Part shown: positions 7,246 to 13,494 of the stretch, piece after piece
How the letters are laid out: each line of letters starts with the position of its first letter
Numbering within the stretch: the first letter of the stretch is position 1
Origin: Clostridia bacterium
Lineage (GTDB): Bacteria; Bacillota; Clostridia; Christensenellales; CAG-917
Direction of reading: 5' to 3'
Length of the DNA: 13,494 bases
Assembly (NCBI GenBank): GCA_900769205.1
Contig: CAAGFS010000071.1
Span: 1-13,494, forward strand
The notes under the pieces: generated by a model
Told to the model about the DNA's origin: nothing
What the model saw: only the letters and a program-made list of their open reading frames with translations
The model's database searches: none
Made by a program: the position numbers and the translations under genes

Positions 7246-7263
7246 GTCAAATCGGTATATAAT
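7236..7263 (+). promoter_or_regulatory. Promoter of the group-B hydrogenase gene
   Basis: TTGCTT (7236-7241) and TATAAT (7258-7263) are separated by 16 bp. Transcription would start near 7270, giving a leader of about 25 nt. This supports translation from the ATG at 7295 and not from the in-frame ATGs at 7172 or 7262, which lie upstream of or inside the promoter. The hydrogenase may also be reached by read-through from the upstream operon. Confidence 0.7.
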
Positions 7264-7294
7264 GCTCACGGCGAATACAAAAAAAGGTACTGAT

Positions 7295-8716
7295 ATGAGA
7301 ATATTCGATACGAAAGTTCAACATCTCAAATACAAAGTTCTGCGCGAAGTGGCAAGGGAAGCGTGGGCGGACAGATTGGCGGAAAGCGCAATCGACATCC
7401 CCAAGCGCATCGTTCCCGGCAAAGTGCCCACCATGCGCTGTTGCGTGTACAAAGAGCGCGCCATACTTGCAGAGCGCGTCAAGCTCGCAATGGGCGGCGA
7501 CAAGCAGAATCCCAACGCAATCGAAGTGATCGACATCGCTTGCGACGAGTGCCCTATGGGCGGATACGAAGTGACGGGCGCATGCCGCGGTTGCCTTGCG
7601 CACAGATGTGAAGACGTGTGCAAGTTCGGAGCAATCACGCTCGACGCACAACACGTTGCGCACATCGACAAATCCAAATGCAAAGAGTGCGGTGCGTGCG
7701 CAAAGGTTTGCCCATACAGCGCAATCATCAATCAGAAACGTCCTTGCCAGATTGCCTGCAAAGTGAAGGCAATCAGCATCGACGAAAACTATGCGGCAAA
7801 GATAGATAACTCCAAGTGCATAGAATGCGGTGCGTGCGTGTATCAATGCCCGTGGGGAGCAATCTCGGACAAGTCGTTTATACTCGACGTCATCGACCTT
7901 ATCAAAAAGAGCGAAAACAACACCAAATACAAGCTCTACGCGGTGGTTGCGCCTTCCATTTCGAGCCAGTTTACCTACGCAAAACTCGGTCAGGTCATCA
8001 CGGGATTGAAAAAACTCGGGTTCCACACCGTTGTCGAAGCGGCGCTCGGTGCGGATATGGTGCTTCTGTCCGAGGCGAAAGAGCTTGCGGAAAAAGGTTT
8101 TCTGACAAGTTCGTGTTGCCCGGCGTTCGTATCCTACATCAAGAAAAACTTCCCGCAACTTGAACAGAACATCTCCCACAATCTCTCGCCTATGGCGATG
8201 ATTTCAAAGTACATAAAGGACACCACGCCCAACGCAAAGGTTGTGTTTATCGGTCCTTGCACGGCAAAGAAAGGGGAGATAAAGGACGAAAAAGTGAAGC
8301 CCTACGTTGACGCGGTCATCACGTTCGAGGAGTTGCAAGCCCTGTTTGACAGCAAAGACTTCGACATCACGACGCTCGACGAAGGCGTGCTTGACAACGC
8401 GTCCTACTTCGGAAGAATATTTGCAAGATGCGGAGGACTCAGCGACTCCGTGAAGGAATCTCTCAAGGAACAAAACATCGATTTCGACCTGAAACCCTGC
8501 TCTTGCGACGGCATCGAGGAGTGCAGAATCGCGCTTTTGAAAAAGACGAAGAATCTGTCCGACGTCAACTTTATCGAAGGTATGGCGTGCACAGGCGGTT
8601 GCATAGGCGGTGCGGGATGCCTGACTCACGGCGAGAAAAACAAAGCCGAAGTCGATAAATACGGACGCGAAGCGCTTGAAAAGACCATTCTCGACGCGGT
8701 GTCCGTGCTCAAATAA
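7295..8716 (+). CDS. hydA: Monomeric [FeFe] hydrogenase, group B type
   Basis: This 473-residue cytoplasmic enzyme should couple oxidation of reduced ferredoxin to H2 formation, or the reverse. An N-terminal segment (about 1-80) is followed by a cysteine-rich ferredoxin region (Cys83, 86, 97, 100, 105, 109; Cys129, 132, 135, 139; Cys151, 155; Cys175, 178, 181, 185), enough for three or more [4Fe-4S] clusters. The H-cluster domain (about 215-470) has TSSCCPAF (Cys274, Cys275), GPCTAKKGE (Cys322) and GMACTGGCIGGAG (Cys432, Cys436), plus LGAD (Asp254). These loops and the length fit the family annotated as [FeFe] hydrogenase group B1/B3, whose physiological direction is poorly known. No NuoF-like flavoprotein is encoded nearby, so an electron-bifurcating complex is unlikely. 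The start is set by AAAAAGG just before 7295. No maturase (HydE, F, G) is in the window, so these must be encoded elsewhere. Confidence 0.92.
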   Translation: MRIFDTKVQHLKYKVLREVAREAWADRLAESAIDIPKRIVPGKVPTMRCCVYKERAILAERVKLAMGGDKQNPNAIEVIDIACDECPMGGYEVTGACRGCLAHRCEDVCKFGAITLDAQHVAHIDKSKCKECGACAKVCPYSAIINQKRPCQIACKVKAISIDENYAAKIDNSKCIECGACVYQCPWGAISDKSFILDVIDLIKKSENNTKYKLYAVVAPSISSQFTYAKLGQVITGLKKLGFHTVVEAALGADMVLLSEAKELAEKGFLTSSCCPAFVSYIKKNFPQLEQNISHNLSPMAMISKYIKDTTPNAKVVFIGPCTAKKGEIKDEKVKPYVDAVITFEELQALFDSKDFDITTLDEGVLDNASYFGRIFARCGGLSDSVKESLKEQNIDFDLKPCSCDGIEECRIALLKKTKNLSDVNFIEGMACTGGCIGGAGCLTHGEKNKAEVDKYGREALEKTILDAVSVLK

Positions 8717-8734
8717 ACTTGCGTTTTCCACTTG

Positions 8735-8763
8735 CCGTCCGACAGATTGTCGGGCGGTTTTTT
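8735..8763 (+). terminator. Intrinsic terminator after hydA
   Basis: CCGTCCGAC (8735-8743) pairs with GTCGGGCGG (8749-8757) with one G-U pair, a short AGATT loop and a run of six T. This GC-rich hairpin ends the adhE-to-hydA block. Confidence 0.92.
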
Positions 8764-8809
8764 CTTTTGCGAAAAGCAGTGAAACAGACGTGCGGTTTTC
8801 CGTTTTGAA

Positions 8810-8828
8810 GCAATCGAGCATTGATTGC
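8810..8828. repeat. Small inverted repeat GCAATC/GATTGC upstream of the lipoprotein promoter
   Basis: GCAATC (8810-8815) and GATTGC (8823-8828) surround a 7-nt centre, ending 21 bp upstream of the -35 box at 8850. The same CAATC core recurs in the 10428-10555 intergenic region. It may be an operator or a remnant of a shared short repeat. Confidence 0.35.
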
Positions 8829-8849
8829 GCGCGACAAAAAAATGCGGGG

Positions 8850-8878
8850 TTGACAATTTTGGTGCGTGATTGTAAAAT
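8850..8878 (+). promoter_or_regulatory. Sigma-A promoter of the lipoprotein-like gene
   Basis: TTGACA (8850-8855) and TAAAAT (8873-8878) are 17 bp apart, one mismatch from consensus. The leader would be about 55 nt. With terminators on both sides (8735-8763 and 10428-10459), the downstream gene is its own transcription unit. Confidence 0.8.
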
Positions 8879-8937
8879 ATTTTTATACTTTTGATAACCG
8901 CGCATACACGGATACGTGACGGAAATGAAGGTTTATT

Positions 8938-10383
8938 ATGCAAAAGAAGATTCTCATCACAGTTTTGTGCGTCATCGTGCTGTCCCTTTCGGCGTGCTCG
9001 ATGGTTGCGTGCAACAAAGACGAATTGCCGTCGGTGTTTGAAATGCCCCAAGGCTCTCGCCCCGACAAAGCGAGCCTGTTTTCTGCCGAGGATACGAGCA
9101 CGATCAACTCCGCGCTTGCACCCGACGCGACGCAGGAGCAGCTCAAAGCGGCGGTGATGGCGCTTTACGACACCGCCAATTCAAGCCGTATCGACACTCC
9201 GCTTTCCCTCGTCGTGCAAGAGAGCGACGCGGGCATAGATATGGGCAACGTCATTATGCACGCTTTCAATCTGCGCGACGGCGACAAGTGGTATTATCAA
9301 CTCGCAACGTCGGTTGACGTTTTCGGCAACCCCGCTTTGAGCGCGATAGTGTCCGCTTTTGCCGGCTATCTCAAAGTGGGTTATAGCACCGGGGACGGAA
9401 ACTATTATTATTTCGGCGAGCTCGGACCGCAATTCAAATGCGATTGCTCCATACCGACTTTCCCGTACGCCACTTTCGTCATTCCCGTTGACGAAAACGC
9501 AAAACCCGAAGACAAACCTTTTGCCAACGCAATGACTCTCGAGGAGTTCAATTCCACTCTCAACGTGCTAAAATCCATACACGAGATAAACAATATGGAC
9601 TTCTGCAAAGAGATCATCGCGGACGATCCCGTCATCACTTTTTCGGACGGAGTTTACAGAGTGGAGTTTGCGGTCGATACGCAAAATGCCGACGCCGAAT
9701 TGCTTGAAAAATGGTACGCTATGCCTCAAAAGGATATGCAGGTGGGCGGACAAAGCATAAAACAATACAACTCGTACACCGCCGTGCTCGAAGTGTGGGA
9801 CAACGGATATGCAAAATCATTCGAGTCGCACGCGGACAGGGACGCAGGTATGGCAAGCGGAAAACCCGTTGACAGATTCACGTATATTTGGGACGAAGAC
9901 GAGATTCTCGACCTTCTCAAACAGGACCGGTCGGTTGACAACAAAACCGCGCTCGTTCTTCACGACGTGGAAGATTATATCAACTATTACAGCGACCCCG
10001 AGTTTGTGGCAAAAGAGCTCGGCCTGATTGAAAAAGCCGCGATCGTGCTTGCGGCGATAGTGGCGGTGATAATCGTCATCGTCGTCACCGTCGAAGTGCT
10101 CGTAAAGAAAGGGAAATTGCCCAAACTTGCCGCGCACAGAGCAGGAAAGAAAGCGAAACGCCTTGCAAGAAAGCAGGCGAAAAACGCAAACAAGGGCGGA
10201 GATATTCGGGACGACTCGCAGGACGGCGTTGCTTGCGCCGAGCAGGATTGCGACTGCGAGAACGGCGGCGATTGCGCATTGGCTCCTATTGAGTGCGATG
10301 ACGCGGACGATTTTTGCGAATGCCTTGAAGAATGCGCCTGCGAGACGGAGAACGACGCGAAGGAAGACGCTCAAAAAGATTGA
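8938..10383 (+). CDS. Unrecognised exported protein: lipobox, C-terminal membrane anchor, Cys-rich acidic tail
   Basis: I do not recognise this 481-residue protein. Residues 1-20 form a signal peptide (KK then a hydrophobic core) ending in a lipobox LSAC with Cys20; a second possible one, MVAC, ends at Cys25. Residues about 26-360 are a soluble, acidic and aromatic region with almost no cysteine, expected outside the membrane. A hydrophobic helix (about 367-389) is followed by a very basic stretch (about 390-420; KKGK, HRAGKKAKRLARK), placing the tail in the cytoplasm. The last 50 residues are acidic with nine cysteines (433, 438, 440, 446, 453, 460, 462, 466, 468), suggesting metal or redox binding. 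If both ends are processed as predicted, the protein is anchored twice. The start at 8938 has a weak GAAGG site. Function unknown; sensing envelope state and signalling by the tail is only a guess. Confidence 0.85.
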   Translation: MQKKILITVLCVIVLSLSACSMVACNKDELPSVFEMPQGSRPDKASLFSAEDTSTINSALAPDATQEQLKAAVMALYDTANSSRIDTPLSLVVQESDAGIDMGNVIMHAFNLRDGDKWYYQLATSVDVFGNPALSAIVSAFAGYLKVGYSTGDGNYYYFGELGPQFKCDCSIPTFPYATFVIPVDENAKPEDKPFANAMTLEEFNSTLNVLKSIHEINNMDFCKEIIADDPVITFSDGVYRVEFAVDTQNADAELLEKWYAMPQKDMQVGGQSIKQYNSYTAVLEVWDNGYAKSFESHADRDAGMASGKPVDRFTYIWDEDEILDLLKQDRSVDNKTALVLHDVEDYINYYSDPEFVAKELGLIEKAAIVLAAIVAVIIVIVVTVEVLVKKGKLPKLAAHRAGKKAKRLARKQAKNANKGGDIRDDSQDGVACAEQDCDCENGGDCALAPIECDDADDFCECLEECACETENDAKEDAQKD

Positions 10384-10427
10384 CGTCTTTGCATAGAAAT
10401 ATCCTTGCGTAAAGCGTTTGTGAAGAT

Positions 10428-10459
10428 AAACGATTGCACTTTTCGTGCAATCGTTTTTT
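10428..10459 (+). terminator. Intrinsic terminator after the lipoprotein-like gene
   Basis: AAACGATTGCAC (10428-10439) pairs perfectly with GTGCAATCGTTT (10445-10456) around a TTTTC loop; the run of six T at 10454-10459 forms the end of the stem and the tail. It lies about 45 nt after the stop codon. Confidence 0.93.
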
Positions 10460-10628
10460 ACGAGACGGTTTTTGCGACGGGTTGTACAATCGTTTTTTCA
10501 AACGGCTTTCGCGATTGTATTTGGCGGCGGTTTTTCGCAATCGCACTTGGTGCGAACGAGCGGATTTGCCGATTTCACTCCGAAAAAGAAAATTGATATT
10601 GGGGCTTTTTTTCTATTCAAAAATGTAG
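10460..10628. repeat. Intergenic stretch with competing CAATCG/CGATTG inverted repeats
   Basis: The gene-free region between 10384 and 10689 holds a terminator, this repeat-rich part and a promoter. TACAATCG (10485-10492) is complementary to CGATTGTA (10512-10519), while GCGATTG (10511-10517) is also complementary to CAATCGC (10538-10544), so the two pairings exclude each other. A third hairpin, TCGCAC-TTG-GTGCGA, lies at 10541-10555. Two copies of CAATCGTTTTTT occur (10448 and 10487). No coding frame here looks real. It may be a degenerate terminator array or a regulatory structure. Confidence 0.45.
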
Positions 10629-10634
10629 TATAAT
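10606..10634 (+). promoter_or_regulatory. Probable promoter of the pyrimidine salvage cluster
   Basis: TATAAT at 10629-10634 is a perfect -10 box. At the right distance there is only a T-run (10605-10612), so the -35 is poor and an activator may be needed. The start would be near 10641, about 50 nt before the pdp ATG. Confidence 0.55.
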
Positions 10635-10689
10635 ATATTGGCAACAAAATACGGGCGCGTTGCGTGCGCGCATAAAAGGGGATTTTTTT

Positions 10690-11991
10690 ATGAGAATGTA
10701 CGACATAATCCGCAAAAAACGCGACGGCGGAGAATTGACGTCGCAGGAGATAAAGTTTTTCATAGACGGATACGTCAAGGGGGACATTCCCGACTATCAG
10801 GCGTCGGCGCTGCTTATGGCAATCTTTTTCAAGGGAATGAACTTCCGCGAAACCGCCGACCTTACTTTTGCCGTGCGCGATTCCGGACAACGTCTTGATT
10901 TTTCCGCAATCAACGGCATACGCGTGGACAAGCACTCGACGGGCGGAGTGGGAGACAAGACGAGTCTTGTCGTCGCACCGCTTGTGGCTTCGCTCGGAGT
11001 CAAGGTTGCAAAAATGAGCGGACGCGGGCTTGGACATACGGGCGGAACGATCGACAAGCTGGAATCTATCCCCGGCTTCAAGACAGACCTTTCGGAAGAT
11101 GAGTTTTTGAAAAACGTCAACGAAATCGGCGTGTGTATCGTGGGTCAGAACCGCGACCTTGCGCCCGCCGACAAGAAACTGTACGCGCTTCGCGACGTCA
11201 CCGCGACGGTGGACAGTCTTCCCCTTGTCGTGTCGTCCATTATGGGCAAAAAACTCGCGGCGGACGACGATTGCATCGTGCTTGACGTCAAGACGGGAAG
11301 CGGTGCTTTTGCAAAATCTCTCGACGACAGTCGCACTCTTGCAAAGGTTATGGTGGACATCGGCAAGCAGGCGGGCAAAAAAATGCTTGCGCTCATCACC
11401 GATATGGACAGACCGCTCGGAAACGCCATCGGAAACACTCTCGAAGTGAAAGAGGCAATCGACACTCTCAACGGACACGGCCCCGATGACTTTACGGAGA
11501 TTTGCACGGTGCTTGCAAGCAATATGCTGTATCTTGCGGGCAAGGGCAGTATGGACGAGTGCAGGAATATGGTTAGAGGCGCAATCGAGGACAAAAGCGC
11601 GCTTGAAACTTTCAAAAAAATGGTGGTTGCCCAAGGCGGTGACGCAAGTTATATCGACAATCCCGACAAGTTTGCAAAAGCGCCGTTTGAAACGAGCGTA
11701 AAGGCTCAAAAGAGCGGATACATACATCACGTCGATACGGAAGGCTACGGCATTGCAAGCCTTTTGCTCGGCGCGGGCAGAAACACCAAGGAAGAAAGCA
11801 TAGACTTTTCGGCAGGCATCGTGCTCAAAAAGAAGACGGGCGACTTTGTGAAAGAAGGGGAAGAAATCGCGGTGATGTACACGTCGCAGAAAGAGAGATT
11901 CGACCCCGCAATCAAAAAGTTTTCGGAGTCCACGATTTTGCTTTGCGACGAGCCTAAAAAGAGACCGCTCGTGCTCGACAGAGTGGAATGA
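10690..11991 (+). CDS. pdp: Pyrimidine-nucleoside phosphorylase
   Basis: This 433-residue enzyme splits uridine, deoxyuridine or thymidine with phosphate into the base and (deoxy)ribose-1-phosphate. It shows the thymidine/pyrimidine phosphorylase signature SGRGLGHTGGT followed by IDKLESIPGF, the phosphate site DKHSTGGVGDK (Lys81, His82, Ser83), and the base-binding RDVTATVDSLPL region. The length is exactly that usual for the Bacillus-type enzyme, which accepts both uridine and thymidine; I prefer pdp over deoA for this reason, without being able to prove specificity. ATG 10690 follows AAGGGG by 8 bp; the in-frame ATG at 10660 has no good ribosome site. It heads a cluster with thymidine and uridine kinases downstream, consistent with nucleoside salvage. 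Confidence 0.95.
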   Translation: MRMYDIIRKKRDGGELTSQEIKFFIDGYVKGDIPDYQASALLMAIFFKGMNFRETADLTFAVRDSGQRLDFSAINGIRVDKHSTGGVGDKTSLVVAPLVASLGVKVAKMSGRGLGHTGGTIDKLESIPGFKTDLSEDEFLKNVNEIGVCIVGQNRDLAPADKKLYALRDVTATVDSLPLVVSSIMGKKLAADDDCIVLDVKTGSGAFAKSLDDSRTLAKVMVDIGKQAGKKMLALITDMDRPLGNAIGNTLEVKEAIDTLNGHGPDDFTEICTVLASNMLYLAGKGSMDECRNMVRGAIEDKSALETFKKMVVAQGGDASYIDNPDKFAKAPFETSVKAQKSGYIHHVDTEGYGIASLLLGAGRNTKEESIDFSAGIVLKKKTGDFVKEGEEIAVMYTSQKERFDPAIKKFSESTILLCDEPKKRPLVLDRVE

Positions 11992-12055
11992 GCATCGCGG
12001 CAAAACGCGCGCATAAAGCTGCAAAATATACCCGATAGGAAAAACGGAAGTACAA

Positions 12056-12652
12056 ATGGCAAAATTATATTTCAAATTCGGAGCAATGGGGTGTTCAAAG
12101 ACCGCCCAGGCACTCATCACAAAGTTCAACTATGAAGAACGCGGAATGAAAGTTCTGCTTCTAAAACCCGCGATGGACACTCGTGACGGCGAAACGATTA
12201 CCCGTTCGCGCATAGGATTGCAGGCGCAGGCGCTTGCCGTGGGCGCGGAGCAGGACCTTTTTGAGATGTACAAGCGCGAATACCGCTCCTGCAACGTCGT
12301 CATCGTGGACGAATGCCAATTTCTCACCCCCGAGCAGGTTGACCAACTGGGGCAAATCGTGATAGACTACAATATCCCCGTGCTTTGCTTCGGGCTTGCA
12401 ACGGATTTTACAACGCACATGTTCCCCGGAAGCAAGCGTCTTTTTGAGATTGCCGAGTCAATCAGCGAGATAAAATCCGTGTGTAAATGCGGTGCGAAAG
12501 CCACCGTCAACGCGCGTCTTGACGACAACGGCAACGTGGTTTTCAGAGGAGAGCAGGTCTGCCTCGGCGGAAACGACCGCTACGTCGCGATGTGCAGAAA
12601 GTGCTGGCTCAAGAAAAAAGCCGAGCAGGAAGCGAAGGGATTGTATTTGTAA
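12056..12652 (+). CDS. tdk: Thymidine kinase (type II)
   Basis: This 198-residue cytoplasmic enzyme phosphorylates thymidine to dTMP with ATP. Features in order: P-loop GAMGCSKT (9-16), lasso-region Arg-Ser-Arg, catalytic DECQFL (Asp85, Glu86), and a zinc site from CKCG (Cys143, Cys145) and CRKC (Cys180, Cys183), with the thymidine-binding loop FRGEQVCLGGNDRYV between them, as in E. coli Tdk. The P-loop lacks the second glycine of the usual GxMxSGK(S/T), with Ser14 instead, but Lys15 and Thr16 are kept, so activity is expected. It starts 64 bp after pdp, preceded by ACGGAAG, and ends 10 bp before udk. Length is normal (about 190-205). Confidence 0.95.
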   Translation: MAKLYFKFGAMGCSKTAQALITKFNYEERGMKVLLLKPAMDTRDGETITRSRIGLQAQALAVGAEQDLFEMYKREYRSCNVVIVDECQFLTPEQVDQLGQIVIDYNIPVLCFGLATDFTTHMFPGSKRLFEIAESISEIKSVCKCGAKATVNARLDDNGNVVFRGEQVCLGGNDRYVAMCRKCWLKKKAEQEAKGLYL

Positions 12653-12662
12653 GGAGAAGGGT

Positions 12663-13295
12663 ATGAGCAGTATCGTCATAGGCATAGCGGGCGGAACGGG
12701 AAGCGGAAAAACCACGCTTGCAAGAAGAATACACAAAGCGTTTGGCAAAGATAGCGTGATGATAAGCATGGATTGCTATTACAAGGACAATCACGATATG
12801 CCGTTTGAAGAACGCTGCAAGATAAACTACGATCATCCCGACTCCATAGATATGCAACTGCTCACCGAGCATATCGCAAAACTCAAAAACGGCGAAACGG
12901 TGTATCATCCCACCTACGATTTTTCCGCCCACTCTCGTTGCGACGAGTGGATCGAAACAAAAAGCGCGAGAGTCGTCATAATCGAAGGCATTATGGCGTT
13001 TCAAAACCCCGACATCGTCAACATGCTCGACATAAAGATATACGTTGACACCGACGCGGACGTGAGAATCATACGCCGCATTATGCGCGACGTCAACGAA
13101 AGGGGAAGAAGCCTCGAATCCGTCGTGAAACAGTATTTGACAACCGTCAAACCAATGCACGAGCATTTCATCGAGCCGAGCAAGCGCATTGCCGACATCA
13201 TAGTGCCCGAAGGCGGACACAACAACGTCGCCTACGATATGATCGTCAACGCAATATTGAGAAGAATCGCAACCGAAGACGCACAAAACTTATAA
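12663..13295 (+). CDS. udk: Uridine kinase
   Basis: This 210-residue P-loop kinase phosphorylates uridine and cytidine to UMP and CMP using ATP or GTP. It has GGTGSGKTT (10-18), SMDCYYKD, the nucleoside-binding NYDHPDSID, the YDFSAHSR region and VVIIEGIMAF, all typical of bacterial Udk; the length is usual. The ATG at 12663 follows AAGGAGAA (12651-12658), which overlaps the tdk stop codon, so the two genes are cotranscribed. It competes with the nucleoside phosphorylase upstream for uridine, so the cluster can either keep or degrade nucleosides. The last 45 bp before the next gene hold only a weak hairpin. Confidence 0.96.
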   Translation: MSSIVIGIAGGTGSGKTTLARRIHKAFGKDSVMISMDCYYKDNHDMPFEERCKINYDHPDSIDMQLLTEHIAKLKNGETVYHPTYDFSAHSRCDEWIETKSARVVIIEGIMAFQNPDIVNMLDIKIYVDTDADVRIIRRIMRDVNERGRSLESVVKQYLTTVKPMHEHFIEPSKRIADIIVPEGGHNNVAYDMIVNAILRRIATEDAQNL

Positions 13296-13297
13296 TC

Positions 13298-13323
13298 GCA
13301 AATCCTTTCACAGCGGATTTTGC
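13298..13323 (+). other. Weak hairpin between udk and psuG
   Basis: GCAAATCC (13298-13305) can pair with GGATTTTGC (13315-13323) with one bulged T. No T-run follows, so it is not a convincing terminator; transcription probably continues into psuG. Confidence 0.3.
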
Positions 13324-13340
13324 GGGACGAAGGATAAAAT

Positions 13341-13494
13341 ATGAACTGCAACATCAGGATTTCAGACGAAGTGAAACAAGCGCTCGCCAACGGCAAGCCC
13401 GTCGTCGCGCTTGAATCCACAATTATATCTCACGGCATGCCCTATCCCAAAAACGTGGAAACCGCTCTGCTCGTCGAAAAGACGGTCAGGGACA
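13341..13494 (+). CDS. psuG: Pseudouridine-5'-phosphate glycosidase, N-terminal part (3' truncated)
   Basis: The first 51 residues are visible before the window ends. VVALESTIISHGMPYPKN (21-38) is the characteristic N-terminal block of PsuG, with Glu25 the likely counterpart of the active-site glutamate of the E. coli enzyme. PsuG splits pseudouridine-5'-phosphate, made by a PsuK kinase, into uracil and ribose-5-phosphate, breaking the C-C glycosidic bond. It fits the pyrimidine salvage genes before it. ATG 13341 is preceded by GAAGGA (13329-13334); it lies 45 bp after udk and is probably in the same operon. PsuK may follow just outside the window. Confidence 0.92.
   Translation, partial: MNCNIRISDEVKQALANGKPVVALESTIISHGMPYPKNVETALLVEKTVRD

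Noticed and set aside
7172..7294. N-terminal extension of 41 residues on the group-B hydrogenase
   Set aside because: The promoter at 7236-7263 lies inside this extension, and a good ribosome site precedes the ATG at 7295. The extension is unlike the family's N-terminus.
3813..8716. Electron-bifurcating HydABC hydrogenase
   Set aside because: No NuoF/HydB-like flavin subunit is present, the NuoE-like proteins lack the usual N-terminal bundle, and the hydrogenases have PAS-type and group-B architecture.
1..13494. Mobile element, prophage or CRISPR content
   Set aside because: No transposase, integrase, phage gene, terminal repeats or spaced repeat array was seen; all genes fit a chromosomal metabolic context with uniform codon style.

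Overview
The window looks like a chromosomal segment of a strictly anaerobic, fermentative Clostridia-type bacterium, possibly an uncultured gut lineage. The evidence is a bifunctional AdhE, two [FeFe]-hydrogenase-family proteins, Firmicutes-like consensus promoters and ribosome binding sites, and a pyrimidine-nucleoside phosphorylase of the Bacillus/Clostridium type. All convincing genes lie on the + strand. No tRNA, rRNA, insertion sequence, integrase or CRISPR array is visible.

Region 1 (1-406): the 3' end of an unrecognised gene, then an AT-rich control region. It carries a perfect TTGACA-17-TATAAT promoter followed directly by an 18-bp palindrome, TCGATAA-ATAG-TTATCGA, and further TCGATAA-like half-sites. 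The layout (7+4+7) matches that of the NADH-sensing repressor Rex, but the bases differ from the usual Rex consensus.

Region 2 (407-8763): a redox/hydrogen block. In order: adhE (acetyl-CoA to ethanol), an APH/choline-kinase-fold protein, two small tandem thioredoxin-like [2Fe-2S] proteins, a PAS-containing sensory-type [FeFe] hydrogenase (HydS-like), a PP2C/SpoIIE-type serine phosphatase overlapping it by 8 bp, and, after its own promoter, a group-B-type monomeric [FeFe] hydrogenase ending at a strong terminator. I read this as a hydrogen/redox-sensing circuit. The HydS-like protein would sense H2 or redox state through its H-cluster and PAS domain and control the phosphatase. The phosphatase would act on a target not in this window and so adjust fermentative electron disposal (ethanol versus H2). 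HydS with a downstream phosphatase is a known arrangement for group C [FeFe] hydrogenases. The kinase-like gene and the linkage to adhE are the less expected parts.

Region 3 (8764-10459): a monocistronic gene with its own promoter and terminator. It encodes an exported lipoprotein-like protein with a C-terminal membrane anchor, a strongly basic stretch and an acidic tail with nine cysteines. I do not recognise it.

Region 4 (10460-13494): a 230-bp intergenic stretch full of CAATCG/CGATTG inverted repeats, then a pyrimidine salvage cluster: pyrimidine-nucleoside phosphorylase, thymidine kinase, uridine kinase and the start of a pseudouridine-5'-phosphate glycosidase gene cut by the window end. 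Together these would interconvert pyrimidine nucleosides, bases and nucleotides and recover uracil from pseudouridine.
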